Part shown: piece after piece, positions 14,345 through 21,866 of the stretch
How the letters are laid out: each line of letters begins with the position of its first letter
How positions within the stretch are numbered: position 1 is the stretch's first letter
NCBI GenBank assembly: GCA_023230485.1
Contig: JALNXG010000002.1
Coordinates: forward strand, 1 to 64,000
Direction: 5' to 3'
Source of the DNA: Melioribacteraceae bacterium
Lineage (GTDB): Bacteria; Bacteroidota; Ignavibacteria; Ignavibacteriales; Melioribacteraceae
DNA: 64,000 nucleotides
Made by a program: the position numbers and the translations under genes
Notes under the pieces: model-generated
The model's database searches: none
Told to the model about the DNA's origin: nothing
What the model saw: the letters and a program-made list of their open reading frames with translations, nothing else

Positions 14345-15519
14345 TTATAACTACTCCAGATAAAAATATAACAGATTTTTTTGAAAAAGTTTCAAGGAAA
14401 GACCTTTTTAAGTGTTCCCTAAGACGTTATATTTTGTCTGGGGAATCTATTAATAATTGCCCTAGTAATTATAAAATTACAAGATGTGTAGAATCAGTAG
14501 ATACAATTAGAAAAATAATGGATGGAGAAATATTCCAAGGTAGGAATAGTGAACTTTCATTTTTTGATGATAGTGTTGTTTTTCTTGAATTAAACAGGAA
14601 ATACAATCTTCTTGTAATAAAAGATAAAATTGACGGAATTAAATTATTAGCAGAAAGACTGGGGGAAAATCCAGAACTTATTCGTACAATTCTTGAAGAA
14701 GGAACAGATAAGTATTATCACACTTTTAATATTTGGAAGGATGAAGCTCGTACTAAAAAACGTACCATCTCTGCCCCAAATCAAGATTTAAAAAGGATTC
14801 AGGGTAAAATCTTAAAAAGTTTTTTATATATGTTTGGGACTACAACACAGTCTCATGCTTTTGTCCATGGTAAAAGCATCGTTACAAACGCAATTCCACA
14901 TTTAAGCAGAAAATATATATTGAAAATGGACCTTAAAGATTTTTTCCCATCAATAACTAAAGATATGATTATTGGTGCTTTATATCCGTTTTTAATGAGA
15001 AAACATTACTCTTATATAGATATAATTGCTGAATTGTGTTGTTTGAATGGCGTTTTACCTCAAGGTGCTCCCACAAGTCCTGCCTTATCAAATATTATTG
15101 GAGGATATATTGATGTTTGTATAGAGTATGTTCTTGAAAAATACAATATAAGAGCATATACTAGGTATGCTGATGATATGACTTTTAGTAGTAATGTAAA
15201 AATAAATCCAAAATTTATGAAATGCATTTACGTTATCATTAAAAAATTAGGATTAAAAGTAAACAGTTCAAAGACAAAAATTTATTCAGTAGGAATGAGG
15301 CATAAGGTTACTGGAATTATAGTTAATGGTGAAACTTCATCAATACCCAGAAAAGAAAGAATGAAGTTCAGAGCTTTATTGCACAATATTCAAACGGGTA
15401 AGATACAAATAAATAACGAAATAAAGAACCATATAAAAGGGAAGTATAGTTTCTTTTTTATGGTTAATCCGGCACAAGCAGAAAAATTTAAATCAACAAT
15501 GGATGAAATACTATGTTAG
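14341..15519 (+). CDS. retron-type reverse transcriptase
   Basis: 392 residues. RT motifs in order: RTISAPNQDLKRIQGKIL (141-158), NAIPH (183-187, the retron NAxxH box), MDLKDFFPSI (motif A, 196-205), QGAPTSPALSN (241-251), YTRYADDMTFSS (YADD 276-279), GLKVNSSKTK (304-313), and VTGIIVNG (323-330, the retron VTG box). This combination identifies a retron RT rather than a diversity-generating RT (which lacks QGxxxSP) or a group II maturase. The first about 120 residues are an extra N-terminal region. Retron RTs copy part of a cognate non-coding RNA into msDNA. No room exists upstream for that RNA (genes overlap); a candidate lies downstream at 17661. Confidence 0.9.
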   Translation: MIITTPDKNITDFFEKVSRKDLFKCSLRRYILSGESINNCPSNYKITRCVESVDTIRKIMDGEIFQGRNSELSFFDDSVVFLELNRKYNLLVIKDKIDGIKLLAERLGENPELIRTILEEGTDKYYHTFNIWKDEARTKKRTISAPNQDLKRIQGKILKSFLYMFGTTTQSHAFVHGKSIVTNAIPHLSRKYILKMDLKDFFPSITKDMIIGALYPFLMRKHYSYIDIIAELCCLNGVLPQGAPTSPALSNIIGGYIDVCIEYVLEKYNIRAYTRYADDMTFSSNVKINPKFMKCIYVIIKKLGLKVNSSKTKIYSVGMRHKVTGIIVNGETSSIPRKERMKFRALLHNIQTGKIQINNEIKNHIKGKYSFFFMVNPAQAEKFKSTMDEILC

Positions 15520-16118
15520 TCAATGCAAAATTTATGACCGAATTGGAGAAAAGCAAATGGCTTACATGGGTTCATACCATGTTAAAATTTATTCCAAAGG
15601 AAGACTTAGTTCTTATCCCAGAAATTACCATATATAGTACCTTGATTAGTGGCATTCACGATTCTTTTAATTTAAAAAATCCTGATTCTGATAAAACAAT
15701 TAATGGATTTTATAAGAATAGAGTTTGGGCTTTTGCTTGTCTAATTCAAGGTAAAACAATTGTTTGTACACCCAAAATAGCATTGTGTGTAAATCGTGAA
15801 AAGCAATTAAATATTAAAACTCCAATGGAGTTAACGTTTTTTCACGAAGTAGGACATTTTCATTTGTTTCATAATAGACCTTATAAAGCAATACTTTCTA
15901 CGGATGAAGATGACTCTGATTTTTATGCACTTGTTAAATATATAAAACTATTAAGAGAACTACCACATTTTAGGACTTTTGCTGAGTCTAAAAATGGGAG
16001 ACTTGCTGAAGATATTTATCGTAATTTTATTTCAAGTTATACTCATCTTTCTGATGCAGAACTTGCAATGCATATAGCAAAAGAGGTGTTTAAATGCAAT
16101 GTGACAACAACGACATAA
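15513..16118 (+). CDS. HExxH putative metallopeptidase in RT operon
   Basis: 201 residues. LTFFHEVGHFHLFH contains HEVGH (111-115), the zinc-metallopeptidase signature, as in ImmA/IrrE-type proteases that cleave regulators; a downstream Glu in RLAEDIYRNF could be a third ligand. N-terminal half resembles no family I know. Overlaps the RT gene by 7 bases and the RuvB-like gene by 25, so it is part of one transcriptional unit. It could be a retron effector or a regulator-cleaving protease; both are inference. Confidence 0.7.
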   Translation: MLVNAKFMTELEKSKWLTWVHTMLKFIPKEDLVLIPEITIYSTLISGIHDSFNLKNPDSDKTINGFYKNRVWAFACLIQGKTIVCTPKIALCVNREKQLNIKTPMELTFFHEVGHFHLFHNRPYKAILSTDEDDSDFYALVKYIKLLRELPHFRTFAESKNGRLAEDIYRNFISSYTHLSDAELAMHIAKEVFKCNVTTTT

Positions 16119-17146
16119 GACCAATCACTTTGGCTGGTTTTACTGGTCAAAGAGAGGTTGTTGATAGGGTTGAAAACGCTATTACAGCAGCTATAATTAA
16201 AAAGGATGCATTCCCTCATACAATTATGTCTGGTCCGCCTGGACTTGGTAAAACAACATTAGCATCTATAATTGCAAATGAAATGGATGTTCCATTAATA
16301 AAGATAATGGCAACAGCAATAAAAAATCCGTCAGATATAGAATCTATACTGGCTAAAATATCTAATTCTGGATATAATACAAATGGAGAAATAATAAACA
16401 GGGATTTACTTATCCCATCTGTTATTTTTATAGATGAAATACATAGATTACCATCTCTAATAACAGAACTTCTTCATACTGTTCTTGAAGACAATCTCAT
16501 ATCTTTAAAGAAAAAGAATTATGAATCTCAGTCAAATGAAGCTCAAGAATATTGGGTTCCTCGTTTTACCCTAGTTGGTGCTACCAATTATATGGGTCAG
16601 CTTCCAAAACCTTTTCTTGATAGATTTGCTTTACATTTCAACTTTGAATATTATTCTCTTGAAGATATAGTAAAAGTGTTATATAATTCATCAAAATCTC
16701 TAGGATATTTTATAAATGATGAAGGAATTTTAGAAATAGCAAAACGTTCTAGGGGTATTCCTAGAATAGCAAATAGATTTCTTTCTTTGTCAAATGATTA
16801 CACAATAGCAAAAACAAAAAAATTAGATACAGAAATTAATTTTGAATTTGTAAACGGAATGTTTAAAAAGGAGGGAATTGATGAAATAGGACTTGACAAA
16901 CGAGACAGAAAGGCATTATATTACCTTTCTACAATCCCAAGACCTATAGGTTCTAAATCATTAGCACAGGCTATTGATGAAGATGAAGATACTCTAGAGA
17001 ATAGTATTGAACCTTATTTGGTAAAACTTGGATTTATGGTAAGAACTCCTCAAGGTAGATATATTACCGAAGAGGGTAAAGAATATTTAGGTATTATTAA
17101 CAGGGGGCGGTTGCTCCCAAAAAAACAACAAGGAGACGTAAAATGA
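16094..17146 (+). CDS. RuvB-like AAA+ ATPase
   Basis: 350 residues, the length of RuvB. RPITLAGFTGQ (9-19) at the N-terminus as in RuvB, Walker A GPPGLGKTT (47-55), Walker B IFIDEIHRLP (111-120), sensor-1 VGATN, sensor-2 RSRGIPRIANRFL, and a winged-helix tail GLDKRDRKALYYL...GFMVRTPQGRYI. RuvB drives Holliday-junction branch migration with RuvA; no RuvA is seen. It is clearly diverged from cellular RuvB (ATNYMGQLPKPFLDRF for the usual ATTRAG...RDRF). In this operon it may act on RT products or on phage recombination. Confidence 0.8.
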   Translation: MQCDNNDIRPITLAGFTGQREVVDRVENAITAAIIKKDAFPHTIMSGPPGLGKTTLASIIANEMDVPLIKIMATAIKNPSDIESILAKISNSGYNTNGEIINRDLLIPSVIFIDEIHRLPSLITELLHTVLEDNLISLKKKNYESQSNEAQEYWVPRFTLVGATNYMGQLPKPFLDRFALHFNFEYYSLEDIVKVLYNSSKSLGYFINDEGILEIAKRSRGIPRIANRFLSLSNDYTIAKTKKLDTEINFEFVNGMFKKEGIDEIGLDKRDRKALYYLSTIPRPIGSKSLAQAIDEDEDTLENSIEPYLVKLGFMVRTPQGRYITEEGKEYLGIINRGRLLPKKQQGDVK

Positions 17147-17652
17147 ACGTAGGACAAATGCTCGACGCAAAACCCAAAGTAAAAGAAACCACAGAACCAA
17201 AGATTGAAAGGGTTCCAAAAATCGAAGTAAGAGTTAATGGGAAATTAATTGACCCAACAAAACTTGCTACTAAAAAAGCAGAAGTTAAGGTTGATACTGA
17301 GCCCGAACGTGAACTGGACTATGATAAAAAATTGAGGAAATCTAATCTTGTAACAAGATTGAGAAAACTATCGGTGGACAAGAAAATGGTTTCATTTTTG
17401 GTGTTAACTCCAGCATCAACTACTGGAAGAAAAGTTCAAAGTGTAATTATGAAAGACTTTGAAGTAAAAGAAACATCAGAAAGCAAATTTATTATTACTG
17501 GAAGAGACATTGAACACGAAGTCAATGCAGATTTGGACTGCGGTTTGAATGTGACCAAACATATCTGTACATCTTCCAGAGAAAAAGAAGATTGCATTTT
17601 CAGGAGCTATCGTATTGACAGGATTCTTGGTCATACCATGACTTGGAGTTGA
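17143..17652 (+). CDS. hypothetical protein, 169 aa, last gene of RT operon
   Basis: ATGA overlap with the RuvB-like gene; AAGGAGACG ribosome-binding site. The first 70 residues are charged and Pro/Lys-rich (KVKETTEPKIERVPKIE), probably disordered; residues 75-169 are a compact beta-rich domain with cysteines (LDCGLNVTKHICTSSREKEDCIFRSYRIDRILGHTMTW). No family recognised. Directly upstream of the candidate retron RNA, so it could be an RNA- or msDNA-associated protein. Confidence 0.6.
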   Translation: MNVGQMLDAKPKVKETTEPKIERVPKIEVRVNGKLIDPTKLATKKAEVKVDTEPERELDYDKKLRKSNLVTRLRKLSVDKKMVSFLVLTPASTTGRKVQSVIMKDFEVKETSESKFIITGRDIEHEVNADLDCGLNVTKHICTSSREKEDCIFRSYRIDRILGHTMTWS

Positions 17653-17660
17653 TTTAATAT

Positions 17661-17921
17661 TTAAACATTTACGGTAGTTGGATTAAATGTGTCCATCTTT
17701 AATGAGTGGGGAAATATCTCATGCTGACGGGTCTGGTGTCCTGACTACAAGGCTAAGAGATAGACCGATTCCGAAGGGAGTGGTAGGTACAGTTTGTTCA
17801 ACCAGTTAATTCGGGGCTGAATTAACTCAATATGTATAGAAGACACCTACATGTTGGGAATGCTGTCCGTGCGGTCAAATAAAACAACCCTTTAGTGTAA
17901 CAACACGCCGTAAATGTTTAT
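17661..17921 (+). ncRNA. structured RNA, candidate retron msr-msd
   Basis: A 13-bp perfect inverted repeat, TAAACATTTACGG (17662-17674) and CCGTAAATGTTTA (17908-17920), encloses 233 bases with no gene. Inside: a hairpin ATTAAA/TTTAAT (17682-17703) and a long nested fold: GACCG 17763-17767 with CGGTC 17872-17876, ATTCC 17768-17772 with GGAAT 17857-17861, GTAGGT 17783-17788 with ACCTAC 17845-17850, and AGTTAATTC/GAATTAACT (17804-17827, loop GGGGCT). Terminal a1/a2 repeat, short 5' hairpin, long 3' hairpin, and TAG directly after a1 all match retron ncRNA design. It lies in the same orientation downstream of the retron RT operon, an uncommon position. The fold is directly visible; the retron role is inference. 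Confidence 0.65.
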
Positions 17922-17938
17922 TTATAGGAATGCTCTAT

Positions 17939-18178
17939 ATGGCAAAAAATAAAATATTCGAAAAAGAATACAAAGAAGAACGACTTAGAAGAACAAAAGT
18001 ACGAAAAGCTAAACGCCTAGAGAAAAAGGGTAGTAGTTATACATGTCCATTATGCCATCAAGATAGAGGATATGTAATAGAAAAACTGTTAGACCCATAT
18101 CAACATGATATGTATGACATAGAAGTTTATGTAAGGATGTGTGAAGATTGTCAAAAAGACAAAGCAGGTGATGTTTAA
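17939..18178 (+). CDS. zinc-finger protein, 79 aa
   Basis: The start at 17939 is preferred over ATG 17930 because AGGAA lies 8 bases upstream. N-terminal 28 residues are strongly basic and helical (EKEYKEERLRRTKVRKAKRLEKKG), then CPLCHQDRGYVIEK and MCEDCQKDK form a CxxC-CxxC zinc ribbon. Resembles small HNH-less zinc proteins of phages; possibly nucleic-acid binding. It follows the candidate retron RNA and precedes the tRNAs. Confidence 0.65.
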   Translation: MAKNKIFEKEYKEERLRRTKVRKAKRLEKKGSSYTCPLCHQDRGYVIEKLLDPYQHDMYDIEVYVRMCEDCQKDKAGDV

Positions 18179-18183
18179 TATAT

Positions 18184-18243
18184 CGCAGGGTAGCTCAGTG
18201 ATAGAGCCAAGCGTCGTTGGTTTGATTCCAACCCCTGCAACCA
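18184..18243 (+). tRNA. tRNA-like gene lacking the anticodon arm (initiator-like)
   Basis: Acceptor CGCAGGG (18184-18190) with CCCTGCA and encoded ACCA; positions 2-7 pair and position 1 is a C.A mismatch, the hallmark of bacterial initiator tRNA. TA, D-arm GCTC/GAGC with loop AGTGATA, then only CAAGCGTC before the T-arm GTTGG/CCAAC (loop TTTGATT). About 15 bases are missing where the anticodon stem-loop should be. It cannot decode; it may be a deletion remnant or a tRNA mimic with acceptor and T-arm kept intact. Confidence 0.6.
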
Positions 18244-18253
18244 TTTTTTAAAT

Positions 18254-18329
18254 GAGGGATTAGCCAATATGGTAAGGCAGGGTACTCTAAATACTCCATA
18301 TGCTGGTTCAAATCCAGTATCCCTCACCA
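18254..18329 (+). tRNA. tRNA with anticodon CTA (amber suppressor)
   Basis: Complete 76-base cloverleaf: acceptor GAGGGAT/ATCCCTC, D-arm GCC/GGC, anticodon stem GGGTA/TACTC (one G.T), 7-base loop CTCTAAA with U33 and A37 in place, T-arm GCTGG/CCAGT with loop TTCAAAT, encoded ACCA. Loop positions 34-36 read CTA, which decodes UAG. Short variable loop, so not Leu or Ser type II. TAG is still used as a normal stop here (for example 6163, 12768, 24600), so general recoding is not supported; suppression may be conditional. Confidence 0.8.
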
Positions 18330-18399
18330 TTTTAGTGAATTGTTTTTCATGTTACCTTTATTCTTGTAAGTACATATATTCAATCACTATATAGTGTAT

Positions 18400-18970
18400 T
18401 GTAATTTATGTTAGCTTAGATGTGTGTGCAACTCTCCAGAGAATAAATATAGGTAATATGATTCGATGATGTTTCATCATTGAATATTTATGTTTTATTA
18501 CAATATTATTACTTGGAACAAGTAATTGTGGAATTCACTACTCTTTTAAATTATTTTACCTTGAACCGTTTTTTGCTAACCTTAAAAATTAGCAGGGTTG
18601 ATGTTTCATCAATCTTATATTACATTAACAATCAGTATACATTTTATTTAGTCCCCATAATTTATTTCTTCTGGACAAGTCCAGAAATCATAAATTATTT
18701 AGACTCCATAAAATAAAGGGTTCAAGGTTTTTTACAACTAACATTTTAAATTTTGCAAAAATAAATGGTATTTTGATAACTTATCTTTGAAGTATTTCCA
18801 AATTGAATTAAGAGCAATAAGTTGCTCTTTAGAACGACGTTTCGTTGTTCTTAGCCTAATAATTAATAACAATTAATAAGAATTCCTAACGCTACACCAC
18901 GAATGCTGCTCAAGCGCAGCATTCTAGGTTACGCTACCGGAATTCTTTAAGGATTTGGAAATACTTCATT
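18400..18970 (+). ncRNA. large multi-domain structured RNA candidate
   Basis: The 668-base gap between the amber tRNA and 18998 is packed with helices. ACCTTGAACC (18558-18567) pairs with GGTTCAAGGT (18719-18728), enclosing TGCTAA/TTAGCA, TTGATG/CATCAA and a 42-base hairpin (18657-18698; ATAATTTAT and TTCTGGAC with GTCCAGAA and ATAAATTAT). A second domain is closed by a 16-bp perfect repeat, TGAAGTATTTCCAAAT (18788-18803) with ATTTGGAAATACTTCA (18953-18968), holding AGAGCAA/TTGCTCT, AGAACGACG/CGTTGTTCT, AAGAATTCC/GGAATTCTT and GAATGCTGC/GCAGCATTC. Size, ornate fold, phage genome and neighbouring tRNAs recall ROOL and GOLLD RNAs. A 78-codon frame inside (18480-18716) is explained by the fold and rejected. 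Strand assumed from the neighbours. Confidence 0.6.
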
Positions 18971-18997
18971 TTAATTTTAAACAACAAGGAATTAAAA

Positions 18998-19450
18998 ATG
19001 AACAAAAATAGTAGATTTTTATCAAGAGGTATTCTTTCAAACCCAGTGTCATGGGCTGTTGACAAATGGGTAGTTGGTTACTATTCAGAACATCCTGTCT
19101 CTAAAGACGGTCCTATGGTTCCGTTCATTACAGAACTGAAATCTTGTAACATGCTACAAATAGTTCCATCTTCTATGGGACAATGTACTGGAAAATCAGC
19201 CGCCAAAAGCTATCGGGGCACACTCCCTGAAGATTTGCTAATTTTTGAGGGTGATAAATTGTTACAAAGAGGCTATACAGATAGAGATGGATTAGAATGG
19301 GAGGACGAAGAAGGAATAGTAGAATACTCTAAATCAGAAACCAGATTCTTTTGTACAGGAATCGGTGGGCAATTCATACCAAAAAACGTTGAAATCATAG
19401 GAACAATTCACGATGTAGGAGATAGTAAAACAATGTTAAAGGATATATAA
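18998..19450 (+). CDS. hypothetical protein, 150 aa
   Basis: ACAAGGAATTAAAA precedes the ATG. Soluble, beta-rich; contains YRGTLPEDLLIFEGDKLLQRGYTDRDGLEWEDEEGIVEY and ends GGQFIPKNVEIIGTIHDVGD. This DELLQ-RGYTDRDG...IVEY...IGTIHD-type pattern is the YopX-like phage protein signature (GNIYENPEL), so a YopX-family assignment is plausible. Function of that family is unknown. Stop overlaps the next ATG by one base. Confidence 0.6.
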   Translation: MNKNSRFLSRGILSNPVSWAVDKWVVGYYSEHPVSKDGPMVPFITELKSCNMLQIVPSSMGQCTGKSAAKSYRGTLPEDLLIFEGDKLLQRGYTDRDGLEWEDEEGIVEYSKSETRFFCTGIGGQFIPKNVEIIGTIHDVGDSKTMLKDI

Positions 19451-19788
19451 TGGAACCAGAAGATGATGGATTACCACACAAAAGAGTAGACGAATATATA
19501 TTATGTGCTGCTATTCATTTTGATGATGAAAAGGTATATGTTCACCAGCCATTCAATATTAAAACAGGATTTGTGGTATGTGGACGAAGGCATCACAATT
19601 GTTTTATGACAATGGCAATATTAGATTCTAATAGACTTAATGGAAATCGATATAAACGAGAAATACAGGGATTTATAACATCTAGTGATAGATTTGTAGA
19701 TAGACGTGAAGGCAATGAAATAGCCAGAAAACGAAAACAAGTAGATAATGATTATGATGAACAATTAATGTCAGAAGATTTATACTAA
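19450..19788 (+). CDS. conserved phage protein, 112 aa
   Basis: Contains RVDEYILCAAIHFDD...YVHQPFNIKTGFVVCGRRHHNC...GFITSSDRFVDRREGNEIA, a pattern I recognise from small conserved proteins in many tailed phages (ILCAAIHF.D...H.P.NI..G.V.CG.RHH.....GF.TS..RFV.R.EA..IA). Function unknown; the Cys/His residues may bind metal. Couples to the upstream gene by TAATGG overlap. Confidence 0.75.
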   Translation: MEPEDDGLPHKRVDEYILCAAIHFDDEKVYVHQPFNIKTGFVVCGRRHHNCFMTMAILDSNRLNGNRYKREIQGFITSSDRFVDRREGNEIARKRKQVDNDYDEQLMSEDLY

Positions 19789-19843
19789 TTAACTTTATAT
19801 TTATAAATATCAACTATAATTCATATAAACAAATGGAGTTTAA

Positions 19844-20296
19844 ATGAAATTTACAATACAAGATGTTTGTGTTAATACAAAAACAAAACAAGAACTTATT
19901 TTTGTTTTGACAATATTGGAAAAAGTTGGTTTTTTATGGAGGGGTGGAGATAAACCACTTTCATGGATTCCAGAATGGAACAACTATTGTGAAAGTACTG
20001 TAATTTTTATAAGAGAGAGTTTTGGTTACGCAAATATACAATGGGCTATAGATAAAAAGTTTAAAGTATTAACAATAAATCAGTTTTTGAACATTATAAC
20101 TGAAGATACACCAAAAGCAAATACTTTAATAGATTATATAGACACAAAGTCAATGTCAATAAGAAATGGTCTGTTTAATAATAGTAAATTTTTTACATCA
20201 TTGCTTGAGTTTAATGCATTGTCAACATGTAGAGAACTTTTAGAATTTAGATTAAAATTACTTAAAGATAAGGGTATTACAAATGAAAAAGGTTGA
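19844..20296 (+). CDS. ~150-aa expanded phage family, member 1
   Basis: 150 residues. N-terminal half: a 'KTKQELIFVLTILEKVGFLWRGGDKP' strand-helix-strand with the key F-x-W-x-G-G turn; C-terminal half: 'IDTKSMSIRNGLFNNSKFFTSLLEFNAL'. At least eleven genes or remnants in the window share this plan (19844, 21037, 21698, 25318, 25775, 26221, 26645, 27087, 31015, 31476, 31942, 34176). Copies of this type occur in other large phages; function unknown. Closest relative here is 21037. Confidence 0.7.
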   Translation: MKFTIQDVCVNTKTKQELIFVLTILEKVGFLWRGGDKPLSWIPEWNNYCESTVIFIRESFGYANIQWAIDKKFKVLTINQFLNIITEDTPKANTLIDYIDTKSMSIRNGLFNNSKFFTSLLEFNALSTCRELLEFRLKLLKDKGITNEKG

Positions 20297-20465
20297 ATTA
20301 GAGATAAAAGTAAAAGTGGTAGTTTATGTATCTGAGGGAATGGAAATATCAGATGTTGTTTTTAACAGGTATCTAATTCATGATTTCCACTCGGAAGACC
20401 CATCGTTTTATGTTTTTGGAACAGAAATAAAAGACTTTAAAATAAGGGATATAAAAAATGAGTAA
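20283..20465 (+). CDS. small hypothetical protein, 60 aa
   Basis: Overlaps the upstream gene by 14 bases and the next by 8. 60 residues, beta-rich start (KKVELEIKVKVVVYVSEGMEISDVVF) and an acidic C-terminus. No family recognised. Confidence 0.5.
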   Translation: MKKVELEIKVKVVVYVSEGMEISDVVFNRYLIHDFHSEDPSFYVFGTEIKDFKIRDIKNE

Positions 20466-20670
20466 ACAATTTAAAATGATGAAAATATTCGATTGTCAGG
20501 ATTTTCCAAAAGATATTAAAAAAATGTTTTTTGATGAATATGAAGCTGGAAATGATTGTTATGTTGAATATGATATATGTAATGACGAAGAAGCCAATAA
20601 ATTAACAAAATATCTAATGGAAAATGGAGGAAAAGACGGAGAAACAGTTATTATAAAGCACTGGTGGTAA
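20458..20670 (+). CDS. small hypothetical protein, 70 aa
   Basis: 70 residues: FKMMKIFDCQDFPKDIKKMFFDEYEAGNDCYVEYDI...KYLMENGGKDGETVIIKHWW. The CxxFP start and tryptophan end are distinctive of small phage proteins with unknown role. Overlaps its upstream neighbour by 8 bases. Confidence 0.55.
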   Translation: MSKQFKMMKIFDCQDFPKDIKKMFFDEYEAGNDCYVEYDICNDEEANKLTKYLMENGGKDGETVIIKHWW

Positions 20671-20671
20671 A

Positions 20672-21037
20672 ATGCAATTAGAAAAAGGTTTTCGTGTAAA
20701 AATAAAAGAAATAAAAAACATTGACATAGACCGTTCTCCTGGTTTTACCTTTGATATGGAAAGTGTAGCAGAAGCTAATAAAAGAATTTTTATAATATTA
20801 AAATATGACAATAAAAGCAAATACTATAAAATAGAAGGTAAAAATAAAGTTGATGGTGCATGGGGTCAATTAGTAAGCTCTCTTGATTTTTCATATACAA
20901 AAGAAATGTTTGACCTTGATTTTACAAAAAATGAAATTGAGATATTCAAAGAAATTTCAGATAAGTGTGAAAATACATGTAAAATATGCTCATACGGTAA
21001 TTGTCCAATAATAAAACAGGTGTATGAAATTTTATAA
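20672..21037 (+). CDS. cysteine-tail small-barrel family protein 6
   Basis: 121 residues; closest in the window to 6859-7248: LEKGFRVKIKEIKNI at the start, EMFDLDFTKNEIEIFKEISDKC and CKICSYGNCPII at the end. It lies 11 kb from the tandem array and among members of the 150-residue family, which suggests gene transposition within the genome. Stop overlaps the next ATG by one base. Confidence 0.65.
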   Translation: MQLEKGFRVKIKEIKNIDIDRSPGFTFDMESVAEANKRIFIILKYDNKSKYYKIEGKNKVDGAWGQLVSSLDFSYTKEMFDLDFTKNEIEIFKEISDKCENTCKICSYGNCPIIKQVYEIL

Positions 21038-21486
21038 TGAACTTTAAAAAAACCGGAGTTTATGTTAATACAAAAACTCAAGAACAATTTAATTATATAC
21101 TGAGTCTATTAGAAAGTGAAAAATTTAAATGGCACAGCGGACATAATCCATTAGATAAAAAAAATTACTGGACAAACTATAGTTCAGAAACTTTTTTAGA
21201 GATAAATAAAGCATTTGGGTATGGCTCTGTTTCCAATTGTTCATATGGTGATACTCTTTTAAGTTTTGAACAATTTATTAACGACATATTAATATTAGAT
21301 GCTCCGGCTACAGGACAAACTATTTTTTATATAGATATAAAATTAATGTCGGTTAAAAGTGAAAAATTTATAAATAATGATTTCTTTAATTATCTACATG
21401 AATTTGGTGCTCTATCGACTGAAAAATATATAATTGAAGAAAGATTAAAATATCTTAAAATGAAAATAAAAAAAGAAGAGAAGTGA
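21037..21486 (+). CDS. ~150-aa expanded phage family, member 2
   Basis: 149 residues: VNTKTQEQFNYILSLLESEKFKWHSGHNP (compare VNTKTKQELIFVLTILEKVGFLWRGGDKP at 19844) and FYIDIKLMSVKSEKFINNDFFNYLHEFGALS. The C-terminal third is repeated in the fragment at 21698-21865. Soluble; function unknown. Direct join to the next gene (GTGAATGA). Confidence 0.7.
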   Translation: MNFKKTGVYVNTKTQEQFNYILSLLESEKFKWHSGHNPLDKKNYWTNYSSETFLEINKAFGYGSVSNCSYGDTLLSFEQFINDILILDAPATGQTIFYIDIKLMSVKSEKFINNDFFNYLHEFGALSTEKYIIEERLKYLKMKIKKEEK

Positions 21487-21717
21487 ATGAATAAAGCAAC
21501 AGAAGTAAAAAAACAAATTTTAAAATACTATAAATACGGGTTTAAGTTTGGTGATTTATCTAAATATATGAAAAATAATGAAATAGACCACAATATAAAA
21601 TCACTACACAAACACAGTGGTTTTGATTCCCCCAATCAAAGTGATTTGGCAGTATTCTATTATTCAGATGGTTCTATGTTGGTAATATCATGTAATAATG
21701 TATACTCTAGTATGTAA
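21487..21717 (+). CDS. hypothetical protein, 76 aa
   Basis: 76 residues: KATEVKKQILKYYKYGFKFGDLSKYMKNNEIDHNIKSLHKHSGFDSPNQSDLAVFYYSDGSMLVIS. A helical start and a beta-hairpin end; no family recognised. It separates a full-length member of the 150-residue family from a truncated copy of the same family. Confidence 0.5.
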   Translation: MNKATEVKKQILKYYKYGFKFGDLSKYMKNNEIDHNIKSLHKHSGFDSPNQSDLAVFYYSDGSMLVISCNNVYSSM

Positions 21718-21865
21718 AAATATAGATGTGCATTCGATGTCTATAAAGAGTGAGAGATTTATGAATAATGATTTTTTAAATTCCCTGTTTGAATTTGATG
21801 CACTATCAATTAACAAAGATATACTCAGAATGAGATTAGAATTACTTAAAACAAGGAAACAATAA
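21698..21865 (+). pseudogene. C-terminal remnant of 150-aa family
   Basis: The frame reads ...NIDVHSMSIKSERFMNNDFLNSLFEFDALS..., a clear match to the C-terminal third of 21037-21486 (YIDIKLMSVKSEKFINNDFFNYLHEFGALS). The N-terminal two thirds, with the F-W-G-G turn, are missing. An ATG at 21698 could still give a 55-residue peptide. Evidence of tandem duplication followed by truncation; 21487-21717 probably replaced the lost part. Confidence 0.65.
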
Positions 21866-21866
21866 A

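Noticed and set aside
14341..15519. Diversity-generating retroelement
   Set aside because: The RT has QGAPTSP and the retron NAxxH and VTG boxes; no template/variable repeat pair was seen near the RT or at the ends of the tail genes by eye.
17661..17921. Group I intron
   Set aside because: Some short segments look like P7/S elements (AAGAGATAGACC), but no exon continuity, no P3-P8 core and a closed 13-bp terminal repeat instead.
18480..18716. 78-codon reading frame between the amber tRNA and 18998
   Set aside because: Lies across strong RNA helices (18558-18728), has no ribosome-binding site and a low-complexity composition; treated as part of the structured RNA.
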